Positions 1 through 9,523 of a stretch of 57,449 nt of DNA are shown here, piece by piece. Under the pieces are notes generated by a model. That model was not told the DNA's origin. It saw only the letters and a program-made list of their open reading frames with translations, and made no database searches. Positions within the stretch are counted from its first letter, which is position 1, and every line of letters starts with the position of its first letter. The DNA is from JAGQRJ01 sp041402045 (GTDB lineage Bacteria > Planctomycetota > J058): NCBI GenBank assembly GCA_041402045.1, contig JAWKSZ010000053.1:1-57449 (forward strand), read 5' to 3'. Made by a program: the position numbers and the translations under genes.

Positions 1-113
1 TCCGGAGGTTCGGCCGGGTCCTGGCCGGAGGGGCAAATCGCAGGCCGAATGGGGGAGGTCGGCGGAGTCGGCGAGCGGCGGGCGGGGCGGGTTTTTCGGC
101 GCGGCGCGAACGG

Positions 114-154
114 GTCGTGTCGAACCCTACTCTCAGTCGTGTCGAACCCTACTC
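114..154. repeat. Two-copy 19-bp direct repeat
   Basis: The 19-mer GTCGTGTCGAACCCTACTC occurs at 114-132 and again at 136-154 with a 22-bp period. It lies about 95 bp upstream of the kinase start at 247. It could be a paired protein-binding site or a short duplication; nothing else distinguishes these. The first 246 bases hold no convincing gene. Confidence 0.7.
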
Positions 155-246
155 CCAGTTCGTCTTGTACCGCTCGTACGCGCGCTGACGCGAAGACAGC
201 GCCACTTCGCCACACGTCCGACGCTACGCTCCGCTACCCTTCCTCG

Positions 247-3200
247 GTGAGCGAGCGGATCGGCGAGCGGTTCCAGATCCTCGAAGTCCTCGGCCGAGGC
301 GGTCAGGCGACGGTCTACGCCGTCGAGGACGCTCGGCGGCCCGGTCGCCAGCTCGCGCTCAAGCAGGCGCGGGACCTCGAGACCGCCGCGCTCCTGCGCC
401 TCGAGTTCGAGCGGCTGCGGGGACTCGACCACCCCGGGCTGGTGCGCGGGCTGGAGTGGCTCGACGCCGACCCCGGCGGCCCGGGGCTGCTCTGCGAGCG
501 GATCCACGGCGTGCCCTTCGATCGCGCGCTGGAGGCGGCGGGGCCCGTAGGGTCCGACGCGCGGCGGGAGCAGGCGCTCGCCTGGGCCGGGGACCTGCTC
601 GCCGCCCTCGAGGTCGTGCACCGAGCGGGCTGGGTGCACCTCGACCTCAAGCCGGCCAACGTGCTCGTGGGGGAGGGAGGGCCGGTGCTCCTCGACTTCG
701 CCCTCGCCGCGCGAGCGGGAGAGGTCGCCGCCCGGGGGACCCCGGGCTACGCCGCACCCGAGGTGCTCGCGGGGTGGCCCGTCGATCGCCGCGCCGACCT
801 CTACGGCCTGGGGGCGCTGCTCGTGCACGCGCTCCAGGGCGAGGCGCCGGCCGGGGACCGCTGCCTCGACCCCGGGCAAGCGCCCGCAGCGCTGGCCCCG
901 CTGCTCGCCGCCGACCGCTGCGCGCGCCCGAGCTCGGCCCACGAGGTGCTCGCGCGCTGGGGGCGAGAGCTGCCTGAGCTGGAGGGAGGGCTGCCGACCC
1001 TCGAGGCTCCGTGGGAGGGCGACGGCTCCCGCCTCGCCGCGCTCGCGCGGCCGGGGCTGACGCTGGTGAGCGGGCCCGCCGGCAGCGGACGCAGCCGGCT
1101 GCTGCGCGAGGCCGGCTTCGCCCGCCGGCTGGACGGGGCGCGGGTCGTGCACGTGGAGTGCGCGACCCCCGCGCCCGGCCCCTGGGGGCCGCTCTCGGTC
1201 CTGGCCAGCCGGCTGGGGGTCGAGGCCGCGTCCGGCGCGACGGCCGAGGGCGCGCGAGCCCGCGCCCGGGTGCAGATCAGCGCCGGGGCGCGGCGCTACG
1301 CGAGCGAAGGACCCTGCGTGTTCGCCTTCGACGACCTCGAGCGCGCGGACCCCGAGGTCCTCGAGCTCGTCGTCGCCCTCGTGCGCGCGCTGGAGGACGC
1401 CCCCGCAGTGTGGCTCTGGCTCGCCTGGGGCGCGGGCGACCTCCCGACCGCGCTCCAGCGCCTGCTGCGCACGCTCCCTGGCGCGGCGCAGGTGGAGCTC
1501 GGTCCGCGGGCGAGGATCGAGCGCGCGCCGCCGCCGGAGGGCGGGCCCGTGCGCCGCTTGCTCGAGGGCCTCGCGCTGCTCGGGCGACCGCTTCCGCCCG
1601 AGGAGCTCGCGGCCTGGGACCCCGCGCTGCTCGCGAGCGCGGGCGCGGCGAGCGCCGGGGGCTGGGCGCGGAGCACCCCCGCCGGGTTCGTGCTCCAGGC
1701 GCGGGTCGAGCCCTCGGCGGTCGCCCGCAAGCTGCTGGAGCTGGAGCTCGAGCCGCCGGTCGCCGCTCGCGTCGCGCTCGTGGCTCAGGCGCCGGGAGCG
1801 GCGGAGCAGGCCCTGCGCGAGGCGCGGGCCGCGCTGGAAGCGCGGCCGGCTCGCGCAAGCCGCGAACCTCGCCGCTGCGCTCGTCGCGCGCGGGGCCGCG
1901 CGCAGCGGCGACCCAGGTCCTGGCGGAGGTCGAGCTCGCCCGCGGCGAAGGACGAACGAGGGCTCGCGCTGCTCGAGGGCTGCTGGACGACGAGGGCGCG
2001 CCGGCGGACGCGCGCGCCGAGGCCGCGGCGCTGGCGGCGCGGCGGCCGCTACCGCCGGGCCGAGGACGCGCGCGCGCTGGACCTGGCCGAGCGCGCGGAG
2101 GCGCTCGAGGGGCCGGGACGCCGAGCGCGGACCTGCGCTGCGCGATCGCCCACGTGCGCAGCCTGGTCGCCGCCTGCGCCGATCCCCAGGGCTACGCCCC
2201 CGACCTGGAGCAGCTCGCCGCGCTGCGGGCGGCGGGGGCCAGCGGCGACGCGCTGGCGCAGCTCGGCACCGCGCTCGGGATCGTGCTCTACCGCAGCAAC
2301 CGGCTGAGCGAGGCCGAGCCGCTGCTCGCCCGCGCCAGCCGGGACGCCGCCGGGCCGGGGGCGCGGGGCTGGGCGCTCCTGAACCTGGGCGTGTGCCTGC
2401 AGCGCCAGGCCCGAGACGCCGACGCGGAGCGCGCGACCGCCGAGGCGCGGGGGCTCCTGGAGGAGGCCGGCGACGTGGTCGGGGTCGCCACCGCCGACCT
2501 CGAGAGCGGGCTGCGGCTCTTGCGCCAGTCGCGCTACCGCGGGTGCGCGGCGACCCTCGAGCCGGTGCTCGCGACCTTCCGCGCTCTGGGCGACGACGCC
2601 CGCGCGGCGGAGCTGGGCTGAACCTGGGCGCGGCCTGGCTGCGCATGGGCGACCTGCCGCGCGCGCGGGGACACCTTGCGCGCGCGGCCGCCGGGCTGAG
2701 CGAGCCCGGGCTGCGCGCGTTCTGCGCCGGCGACCGCGCCCTGCTCGCGGCGGAGGCCCTCGAGCCGGACGAGGCGCGCGGGTTCCTGGAGGAGGCCGCC
2801 GCCCACGCCCAGGACGCCGACCCGTTCTTCGCGCTCCAGGCGCGGATCCAACGCGCGCAGGTGCTCGCGCTGCTCGGCGCAGGCGAGGAGGCGCGCGACG
2901 TCGCGGCCGACGCCCTCGACGCCGCGCGGGCGCGGGACGCGCGGGACCTCGAACCCGCCGCGGCCCTGGCCCTGGCCGAGGCCGCGCGCCTCGCGGGCGA
3001 CGGCGCGCGGCGCGCAGGCCGCGGAGGCGGCCGCGGCGTCGAGACCGAGCGCGCGCGGGCGCGAGCGGCGGCGGCGCGCGCGCACCTGCTGGCGGGGGAC
3101 GTGGCCCGTGCGCGGCGCGCGGCCGAGCACGCCCTCGAAGCTCGCGGGCGGCGCCGACGACGTGTTCGAGCGCCTGGGCGCGCGGCGGGCGCTGGCCGCG

Positions 3201-4850
3201 GTGCTCGACGCCGCCGGCGACGCGGCGGGCGCGCGCCGCGAACGCGCGCGGGTCGCGGGGGCCGCCGCCGGGCGTCTGCCCCGGATCGCGGCGGAGGTCG
3301 CCCGCGCGCTGGAGACACCGCTGAGCGCGCTCGAGGTCGAGCTCGCCGGGCAGGACCCCAGCGGCGGCGGCGTGCTCGCGCGGGTCGTGGCGGGGGCACC
3401 CGACGCCGGGCACATGCTCGACCTCGCGGTGGGGCTCCTGGTCGAGGCCACCGGCGCCGAGCGCGGGCTGCTCGTGCTCCTCGACGACGCGCTGCAGCCG
3501 ACCGAGACCGCGGCGCGCAACATGCGCGACGACGAGCTCAGCGGGCCGGCCTCGAGCTACAGCCGGCGGCTGGTGCACCTCGCGGCGGAGGGCGGCGCGC
3601 CGATCGTGATCCGCGACGCGCTGGTCGATCCGCGCTTCACCGAGGCCGAGAGCGTGGCGACCCTGGCCCTGCGCTCGGTGCTCGCGATCCCGATCGCGGC
3701 CGGGGGCGCGCCCCTGGCCGTGCTCTACCTCGACGACCGCACCCAGCCCGGGCGCTTCGGCGAGGACGCCCTCGAGCTCGCGCGCCGGCTGACGGAGGAG
3801 CTCGCCCCCGCGCTGCGCCTGGCCCGCGAGCGCGCGAGCCTGCGCCGCGACGTGGCCGGGCTGCGCTCGCGGGTGGCCGAGGCCGAGGCCCACGCCGCGA
3901 CCCGGGAGATCGTGGGCGAGAGCGCGCCGATCCGCCGGCTGCGGGTCGAGGTCGCCCGCGCCGCGCGCACGGCGCTGCCGGTCCTGATCGAGGGCGAGAG
4001 CGGGAGCGGCAAGGCGCTGATCGCGCGCGCGATCCACGCCGGGAGCGCGCGGGGGGCGCGGGCGTTCGTGGCCGAGAGCTGCGCCGCGGTCGTGGACGAG
4101 CTGCTCGAGAGCGAGCTCTTCGGCCACGTGCGCGGCGCGTTCACCGGCGCCGACCGCGACCGCGAGGGGATCTTCGCCCAGGCGTCAGGGGGCACGCTGT
4201 TCCTGGACGAGGTCAACTCCATGAGCCCCAGCATGCAGGCCAAGCTCCTGCGCGTGCTGCAGGAGGGCGTCGTGCGCCCGGTCGGCGCCGAGAGCACGCG
4301 CCGCGTCGACGTGCGGGTGATCGCCGCCAGCAACGAGCCCCTGGCCCAGTGCGTGCAGGACGGGCGCTTCCGCGAGGACCTCTACTACCGCCTGGCGGTC
4401 ATGCCCCTGCGCGCACCGAGCCTGCGTGAGCGCCCCGACGACGTGCCCCTGCTCCTCGAGCACGCGCTGCGCAAGCACGCCGAGGGCGACGCGCTGCCCC
4501 AGGTGACCGACGCCGCGCTGCGCGCGCTCGTGGCCCACCCCTGGCCGGGCAACGTGCGCGAGCTCGAGAACGCCGCGCGCCGGCTGCTCGCGCTCCGGGT
4601 CCCGCGGGTCCTGGTCCGGCACCTGCCGCCCGAGGTCCGCGCCGCGGCCAAGGACGCGCGCCCGGGCCAAGACCCCACCTCCGCGGCGAGCGAGCTGACC
4701 TTGCCGCAGGCCCTGGAGCGGCTCGAGCGCGACCTGATCGCCCGCGCCCTGCGCCGCTGCCAGGGGAACGTGAGCCAGGCCGCCCGCCAGTTGGGCCTGG
4801 AGCGCACCAAGCTCACCCGGCGGATCAAGCGCCTGGGCCTCGAGGACTGA
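247..4850 (+). CDS. Ser/Thr kinase - AAA ATPase - TPR - GAF - sigma-54 activator fusion (frameshifted)
   Basis: One gene of about 1,530 codons whose frame is broken several times. GTG 247 is chosen because kinase homology begins at once. Order of domains: protein kinase (247 to ~960; Gly-loop GRGGQATVY, HLDLKPANV, LLDFALA, so HRD reads HLD and DFG reads DFA); a STAND-like ATPase (~1040-1900; Walker A GPAGSGRS, Walker B FAFDD); a TPR-like helical region (~1900-3300); GAF (~3410-3830); a sigma-54 AAA+ domain (~3900-4640; Walker A GESGSGKA, GAFTGA at ~4134, FLDEV); and a Fis-type HTH at the end. The reading frame switches near 1855, 2040, 2120, 2618 (a false TGA at 2619) and 3140. Because sensible protein continues in another frame each time, I infer sequencing indels rather than a dead gene. 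The GAFTGA loop indicates it can contact sigma-54 RNA polymerase. The next gene has a sigma-54 promoter and is the natural target. Confidence 0.85.
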
Positions 4851-4995
4851 GGACGTAAGTCCTTTCTCGAGCGACGATCCAGAACCGGGAACCATCGGCC
4901 GAGTGTGCAGATGTGCGCAATTCCAGGTGGGCCCGAAGCGCGTCGAGGTCGCCTCAAGTCCTGTGTTCAGAGACCTCGGCCCCCGACGCGCGGCG

Positions 4996-5010
4996 CGGCA
5001 TGGGCCTTGC
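4996..5010 (+). promoter_or_regulatory. Likely sigma-54 (-24/-12) promoter
   Basis: CGGCATGGGCCTTGC matches the consensus TGGCACG-N4-TTGC at 9 of 11 fixed positions, with exact GG-N10-GC spacing. The -12 element lies about 43 bp before the ATG at 5053, leaving a leader of about 30 nt. It sits between a gene encoding a sigma-54 activator and a lipoprotein gene, which raises its credibility. The rest of 4851-5052 holds no gene. A short GGAC-GTAA-GTCC inverted repeat just after 4850 is too small to call an enhancer. Confidence 0.65.
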
Positions 5011-5052
5011 CTTAAGCCCCTCCAGACAGGGTTGTAGACAGGACCTGGAGAC

Positions 5053-6972
5053 ATGAGACAGACCACTCGGATCGGGATCGTGGTGGCGAGCGTGCTCGCC
5101 GTGGGCGTCGGGGGCTGCGGCTCCAAGAGCAGCGGCGGGGGCTCGCGACAGCCCACGCAACAGGGATCGCTGCTCGTGACCGCGGGGGTCCAGCCCCTGG
5201 CGCCCGCCGCGAGCGACACGGTCAGCGCGACCGTCGACCTCGCGCCCTTGGGGAACCCCCAGGTCGCAGCGGTCTACGACGTCACGACCCCCGTCGGCGA
5301 GACCTTCGCGATCAACCTGTTCTCGCGCAACGAGGGCAACGTGGGCACCGTGCGGGTCTCGGTGGCGCACCTCCTGGACGGCGGCGCCGCGCCGGTGGGC
5401 ACCTCCACGATCGCCCAGACCGGCGTGCTCCCCACCGGCGGCAACGTGATCGACCGCGATCCCTGGCTCGACCGCAGCGGCGACGGCTTCAGCCGGATCA
5501 CGCTCCAGGGCAGCGTCACCCGCCCGCAGGTCTACGCCGTGCAGGCCGAGACGCCGCGCGGGATCGAGACCGCGCTCGTGCGGGTCGGGATCGGCGCGCG
5601 CTCGGCGATCAACGTCGACCCCGAGACCCCGGTCCCGGCGCCCTTCGTGATCGACCAGCGCACGCTCTACTCGAGCGACTCGTTCCAGTTCGGGCTGCCG
5701 ACCTGCGCGACCTCGGGGGACCGGACCACGGTCGTGGCCTACGAGGGCGACGACGGCGACCCCTTCAGCGCCAGCCGCTACGAGCTGCGCATGCAGTACG
5801 ACCGCGTGAGCGGCGCGGTCACCGGCGGGGCGTCCGACGAGCCCAGCCCCGACCGCAACAACTGGCGCGACCACGAGCTCGCCGCGCTGTTCAACGTGCT
5901 GGCGGTGGTCAAGAGCGGCGAGAGCAGCGTGAGCTGCCGCCTGTCCTTCGACCGCGGCGCGACCTTCGGCCAGACGCTGAACTTCCCCGCCGGCCCCGCG
6001 CAGTTCCGCGCTCGGCTCGTGCAGTGCGCCATGGCCGCCGACTACACCCTGGCCGTGGCCTACTGGCGCCCGGGCCCCGACTTTAGGAGCGAGCTGGTGC
6101 TCGTCGAGGGCGCGCCCTCGGCCTACGACACCGGCGGCTCCCCCACCGCCTACGCCTTCGGCGCGCCCCAGATCGTGCACCGCGCGTCCGAGGACGCGAC
6201 CCCTGCGATCGTGGGCCTCGAGTACTCCCAGGGCGGCGACCTGGTCGTGGGCTACGGCTACACCACCTGGTCCTGGGACGAGCCCAACCGCACCAACGCG
6301 GTGCGCTCGGCCTTCTACTGCGGCACGCGCCTGTTCGGCGAGGCCAGCTTCAAGGAGACCCTCGTCGACGAGGAGCTGAGCTTCAACTACGACCCCAGCG
6401 TGGCGCTGGTCGGCCAGGGCACCGGGCTCTCGATCTACTACGCCTACGAGCTCGGCGGCGGCGTGCGCCTGGCGCGGAGCACCGACGCGGGCGCGACCTT
6501 CTCGGCGCCGAGCAGCTTCGGCACCAACGGCGCGCACCTGCCCAAGGTGTTCGCGGTGACCCAGGGCAGCGCGACCCGCGTCGACCTGCTCTACCTGCAG
6601 CAGGGCCTGGCCTCGAACGAGCTGCACCTCAGCCGCTGGGCGGACTTCGGCGTCACGGCGCCGGTCTCCTACCGCCTGACCACCTCGTCCCAGACCACCA
6701 ACGCCCAGGGCGAGCCCGTGGTCACCGGGATCGGCTGGCTGGGCTACGACGCGACCCTCGACGGCGACGACGTGGTCGCGGTCTTCGTCGAGACCCGCGA
6801 GGTGTTCATGCCCCTCCCCATGCCGGTGGCCCTCGGGGCGCCGACCGCTGCTACCGCAGGGGCGCAGTTCCAGGCGGCGACCCCGCCGCCCCTGGCCCCC
6901 GGCCTGACCACCCCCCTCGCGGCCCCGGTGGCCGCCGATCGGCACCAGCTGAAGCTGATCCGCCTCGACTGA
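5053..6972 (+). CDS. Secreted lipoprotein with BNR/sialidase-like repeats
   Basis: 639 residues. The N-terminus is a lipoprotein signal ending VGVGGC with the lipidated Cys at 22, followed by a Ser/Gly-rich linker, so it should be anchored outside the cytoplasmic membrane. The middle and C-terminal parts look like a beta-propeller. An Asp-box-like motif (RSTDAGATF, about residue 476) and a related one (SFDRGATF, about residue 298) are typical of BNR/sialidase folds. I see no set of catalytic Arg/Glu residues that would prove sialidase activity, so the substrate is unknown. A GGAG ribosome site precedes the ATG. A sigma-54 promoter lies 40 bp upstream and a strong hairpin follows the stop, so it is probably a single-gene unit controlled by the upstream activator. 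The frame is intact. Confidence 0.8.
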   Translation: MRQTTRIGIVVASVLAVGVGGCGSKSSGGGSRQPTQQGSLLVTAGVQPLAPAASDTVSATVDLAPLGNPQVAAVYDVTTPVGETFAINLFSRNEGNVGTVRVSVAHLLDGGAAPVGTSTIAQTGVLPTGGNVIDRDPWLDRSGDGFSRITLQGSVTRPQVYAVQAETPRGIETALVRVGIGARSAINVDPETPVPAPFVIDQRTLYSSDSFQFGLPTCATSGDRTTVVAYEGDDGDPFSASRYELRMQYDRVSGAVTGGASDEPSPDRNNWRDHELAALFNVLAVVKSGESSVSCRLSFDRGATFGQTLNFPAGPAQFRARLVQCAMAADYTLAVAYWRPGPDFRSELVLVEGAPSAYDTGGSPTAYAFGAPQIVHRASEDATPAIVGLEYSQGGDLVVGYGYTTWSWDEPNRTNAVRSAFYCGTRLFGEASFKETLVDEELSFNYDPSVALVGQGTGLSIYYAYELGGGVRLARSTDAGATFSAPSSFGTNGAHLPKVFAVTQGSATRVDLLYLQQGLASNELHLSRWADFGVTAPVSYRLTTSSQTTNAQGEPVVTGIGWLGYDATLDGDDVVAVFVETREVFMPLPMPVALGAPTAATAGAQFQAATPPPLAPGLTTPLAAPVAADRHQLKLIRLD

Positions 6973-6979
6973 CCGACGG

Positions 6980-7009
6980 CGAGGGGCGCCGCAGCAGCGG
7001 CGCCCCTCG
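6980..7009 (+). terminator. Strong GC hairpin after the BNR lipoprotein
   Basis: A perfect 13-bp stem, CGAGGGGCGCCGC, with the 4-nt loop AGCA, lies 8 bases after the stop codon. There is no clear T tract, as is common in GC-rich genomes. Read as an intrinsic terminator for the lipoprotein gene. Confidence 0.7.
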
Positions 7010-7090
7010 GTTCCACGTCCTGGGACGAAGGGGCGCTGCTCGGCGCCCCTCGCCCCCTCACCCAGGCCTTTACGACGGCCGCTGGATTGC

Positions 7091-7565
7091 TTGGACACAC
7101 GCGTGCGCGGTCGCCTGCTCGCAACCTGGTGCTTGGTCGTCGGCCTGTTCGGGGTCTGGGGCGGAGGCTGCGGCCCCTCGACCTCGGGCGGCGGCGGGCG
7201 ACCCTTCCAGGGCGGCCCCGGCGGCGCCCCGACCGCAGCCGGCGGCGTGAACCGCGACCCCTTGGGCTACACCTTCAGCGTGGCCCAGCTCTCGAGCGTC
7301 GTCGGCGGGCGGGTGACCGCGCTGGCGGGGGTCCCCGGCACCCCGACCGACGACCTCGCCGCCCACGCCCCGCTGCAGCAGGTCACGCGCCTGAGCCAGG
7401 GCCTGCCCGCGGCCCTCGAGACCACCTTCGCCGCCCGCGCCCAGGACCTGGTCGGGCTCGGGACCCAGGTCTTCGCGGCCACCGCCGACCGCAGCCTGAA
7501 CGGGGTCGGCGACGTGTTCCGCCGCGTCGAGGTCACCCCGGGCGTCCCCAGCTGGAGCGCGGTGG
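7091..7565 (+). pseudogene. Small lipoprotein gene, 5' part, interrupted by a foreign block
   Basis: TTG start at 7091, lipoprotein signal with GGGC and Cys27, then a Gly-rich linker and about 130 residues without recognised homology. The frame stays intact up to Val158 (GTG at 7562). After that it runs into unrelated lower-GC sequence and stops artificially at 7574. If 7566-10823 is removed, the frame continues as V-V-T-R-T-G-N-S-P and stops at 10850-10852, giving a 167-residue protein followed by a terminator-like hairpin. The gene therefore existed intact before the insertion. A later GTG at 7103 is a possible alternative start. Function unknown. Confidence 0.75.
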
Positions 7566-7618
7566 CTGATGTTTAAGCTGGCCGGGCTTTTTCCCATCGC
7601 CAACAAAGCCCACCGCAT
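7566..7618 (-). pseudogene. Possible 5' end of a gene cut by the left junction
   Basis: On the minus strand an ATG at 7618 opens a frame of about 18 residues (begins MRWALLAMGKSP) that reaches the block edge, where it passes into host sequence. An AGAGG ribosome-site-like sequence lies just upstream. It may be the start of a truncated gene of the donor genome; it is too short to identify. Confidence 0.3.
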
Positions 7619-7681
7619 CCTCTATTTTACGTTGTAAAGCTGTCATTCCCGTTACAAGATGGCTCATTTGCCGTAAAATGG

Positions 7682-7766
7682 TGGCTGGCAGTCAGTAGTT
7701 AGTTGCTGGTTACTAGCCACCAGCAGCTAACCACCAGCTACCAACAACCAATACCCAACAACCACT
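7682..7766. repeat. Imperfect palindromic spacer rich in TAGTTAGTTGCTGG/CCAGCAGCTAACC
   Basis: The spacer before the tryptophanase gene contains related sequences in opposite orientation (GTAGTTAGTTGCTGG against CCAGCAGCTAACCACC) and short direct repeats of CCAACAACC. It can fold into an imperfect hairpin. It resembles low-complexity intergenic repeats and has no counterpart in the host flanks. The remainder of 7619-7785 shows no gene. Confidence 0.4.
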
Positions 7767-7785
7767 ATGTTCACGGAGATGAGCC

Positions 7786-9177
7786 ATGCATTTCAAAACC
7801 ATTATTGAACCATTTCGCATCAAAACGGTGGAACCCATCCGCCAGACAACCCGCGCCGAACGAGAGGCAGCGCTGCAACAAGCCGGTTACAATCTCTTCT
7901 TGCTCAAAGCTGAAGATGTGTTGATTGACCTTCTGACCGATTCGGGCACGGGGGCCATGTCCTCCAACCAATGGGCGGGGATGATGCAGGGGGATGAGTC
8001 GTATGCCGGGGCACGCTCGTTTTACAAATTTGAAACGGCCGTACGCGAAATCACCCACCTCAAACACGTCATCCCCACCCATCAAGGCCGCGCCGCCGAA
8101 CGCATCTTGTTCGGGGCCGCGCTCAAACCAGGCGACATCGTCCCCAACAACACCCACTTCGACACCACCCGCGCCAACGTCGAATATCGCAAAGCCACAG
8201 CGCGCGACATCCCCATCGCTGAAGGCCGCCAGCCCCAGTTGTACCATCCCTTCAAGGGCAACATCGATTTAGAAAAACTGGAACAAACCATCGTCGACAA
8301 TCCGGGCCGCGTGCCGCTGGCAATGATCACCGTCACCAACAACTCCGGCGGCGGCCAGCCGGTCAGCATGGCCAATATCCGCGCCGCCAGCGAAATTTGC
8401 CATCGTCACGGCGTGCCCCTGTTCCTCGACGCCTGCCGCTTCGCCGAAAACGCCTGGTTCATCAAAACCCGCGAACATGGCTACGCCAACAAAACCCCGC
8501 TGGAAATCGCCCAGGAAATGTTCAGCTACGTCGATGGGGCCACGATGAGCGCCAAAAAAGACGGTATGGCCAATATCGGCGGCTTCCTCGCCCTCAACGA
8601 CGATGCCCTGGCTGCCCAATGCAAAACCATGCTCATCCTCACCGAAGGCTTCCCCACCTACGGCGGTCTGGCCGGTTACGATTTAGAAGCGATTGCCGTC
8701 GGTCTGCACGAGGTCTTGGAAGAAGATTACTTGCGCTACCGTATCCGTTCAGTGGCCTATTTGGGCGATAAATTAATGGCGGCCGGTGTCCCGATTGTGC
8801 AGCCGCCAGGCGGCCACGCCATCTACATCGACGCCAAAGGCATGCTGCCCCACATCCCGCAAAGCGAGTATCCGGCCTGGGCGCTGTCACTGGCGCTGTA
8901 CCTGGAAGGCGGCATCCGCTCGGTGGAAATTGGCTCGGTGATGTTTGGCTTGCAGCCCGATGGCAGCGAACAACCGGCGGCCATGGAGTTGGTGCGGCTG
9001 GCCTTCCCACGCCGCATGTACACCCAAAGCCATGTCGATTATCTGGCCGAAGTGCTGCTGTACGTCAACAGTCTGAAGGATCGGGTGCGCGGTGTACGCA
9101 TTACCGAATCGCCGAATGTTCTGCGTCATTTCTCGGCCATCCTGGAACCGGCGCATGGCAAGTTGATTGTAGATTAG
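7786..9177 (+). CDS. tnaA: Tryptophanase (L-tryptophan indole-lyase), PLP enzyme
   Basis: 463 residues, full length for the tryptophanase/tyrosine phenol-lyase family. It splits tryptophan to indole, pyruvate and ammonia with pyridoxal phosphate. The SAKKD motif places the PLP lysine at Lys258, and LDACR gives Asp215 and Arg218. Tryptophanase is favoured over tyrosine phenol-lyase because the C-terminal VLRHF has the His (448) typical of tryptophanases where lyases on tyrosine have Phe, and because IRSVEIGS lacks the lyase's substrate-binding Arg. GGAGATG precedes the ATG at a good distance. The frame is clean, unlike many host genes. No tryptophan permease or leader peptide lies beside it. 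It belongs to the foreign block. Confidence 0.93.
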   Translation: MHFKTIIEPFRIKTVEPIRQTTRAEREAALQQAGYNLFLLKAEDVLIDLLTDSGTGAMSSNQWAGMMQGDESYAGARSFYKFETAVREITHLKHVIPTHQGRAAERILFGAALKPGDIVPNNTHFDTTRANVEYRKATARDIPIAEGRQPQLYHPFKGNIDLEKLEQTIVDNPGRVPLAMITVTNNSGGGQPVSMANIRAASEICHRHGVPLFLDACRFAENAWFIKTREHGYANKTPLEIAQEMFSYVDGATMSAKKDGMANIGGFLALNDDALAAQCKTMLILTEGFPTYGGLAGYDLEAIAVGLHEVLEEDYLRYRIRSVAYLGDKLMAAGVPIVQPPGGHAIYIDAKGMLPHIPQSEYPAWALSLALYLEGGIRSVEIGSVMFGLQPDGSEQPAAMELVRLAFPRRMYTQSHVDYLAEVLLYVNSLKDRVRGVRITESPNVLRHFSAILEPAHGKLIVD

Positions 9178-9253
9178 GGGCAAGGCGTACAGCGATAAAT
9201 CGTGGGAATACGTGTCATTTCGACTGTAGGGAGAAATCTTTGTCATACTTTAC

Positions 9254-9388
9254 TATCTTTGCACTTTTCAGAGAAATCATGAAGTGGGACGCAGATTAAC
9301 GCTGATTTACAGGATTTTGTTAACATAATTGCAAAAAATCTGCGTTAATCCTGAAAATCTGTGTCCAAAATCAAAAAGTGCAAACATA
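9254..9388. repeat. Nested imperfect palindrome of about 135 bp
   Basis: The outer arms TATCTTTGCACTTTT (9254-9268) and its near-perfect reverse complement (9374-9388) enclose a second pair. GGGACGCAGATTAACGC is opposite TGCGTTAATCC...CTGTGTCC. The inner sequence resembles widespread intergenic palindromes built on GCAGATTAACGCTGATT. It could be a non-autonomous palindromic element. It fills most of the 346-bp gap between the tryptophanase and the next gene; no gene is visible there. Confidence 0.65.
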
Positions 9389-9523
9389 GTGATACTTAAC
9401 CAGAGTAAAGATTCTCGGCGGACCTTGGAATGACATTTTCCCCACAAAATTTCGCTATACTCGGTGGTAAGTGGCAGGTTTGTACTTGCCATCTGCCACC
9501 TGCCCACTTGAGTTAATGACACT

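Noticed and set aside
133..3399. Long minus-strand open frame of over 1,000 codons
   Set aside because: Arg/Pro/Ala-rich shadow of the kinase gene on the other strand with no domain-like sequence.
7076..7090. Sigma-54-like sequence CGGCCGCTGGATTGC before the small lipoprotein
   Set aside because: The -12 element ends at the start codon, so transcription would begin inside the gene, and the -24 part matches poorly.
7786..9177. Tyrosine phenol-lyase as identity for the PLP enzyme
   Set aside because: The C-terminal His and the absence of the lyase-specific Arg favour tryptophanase.
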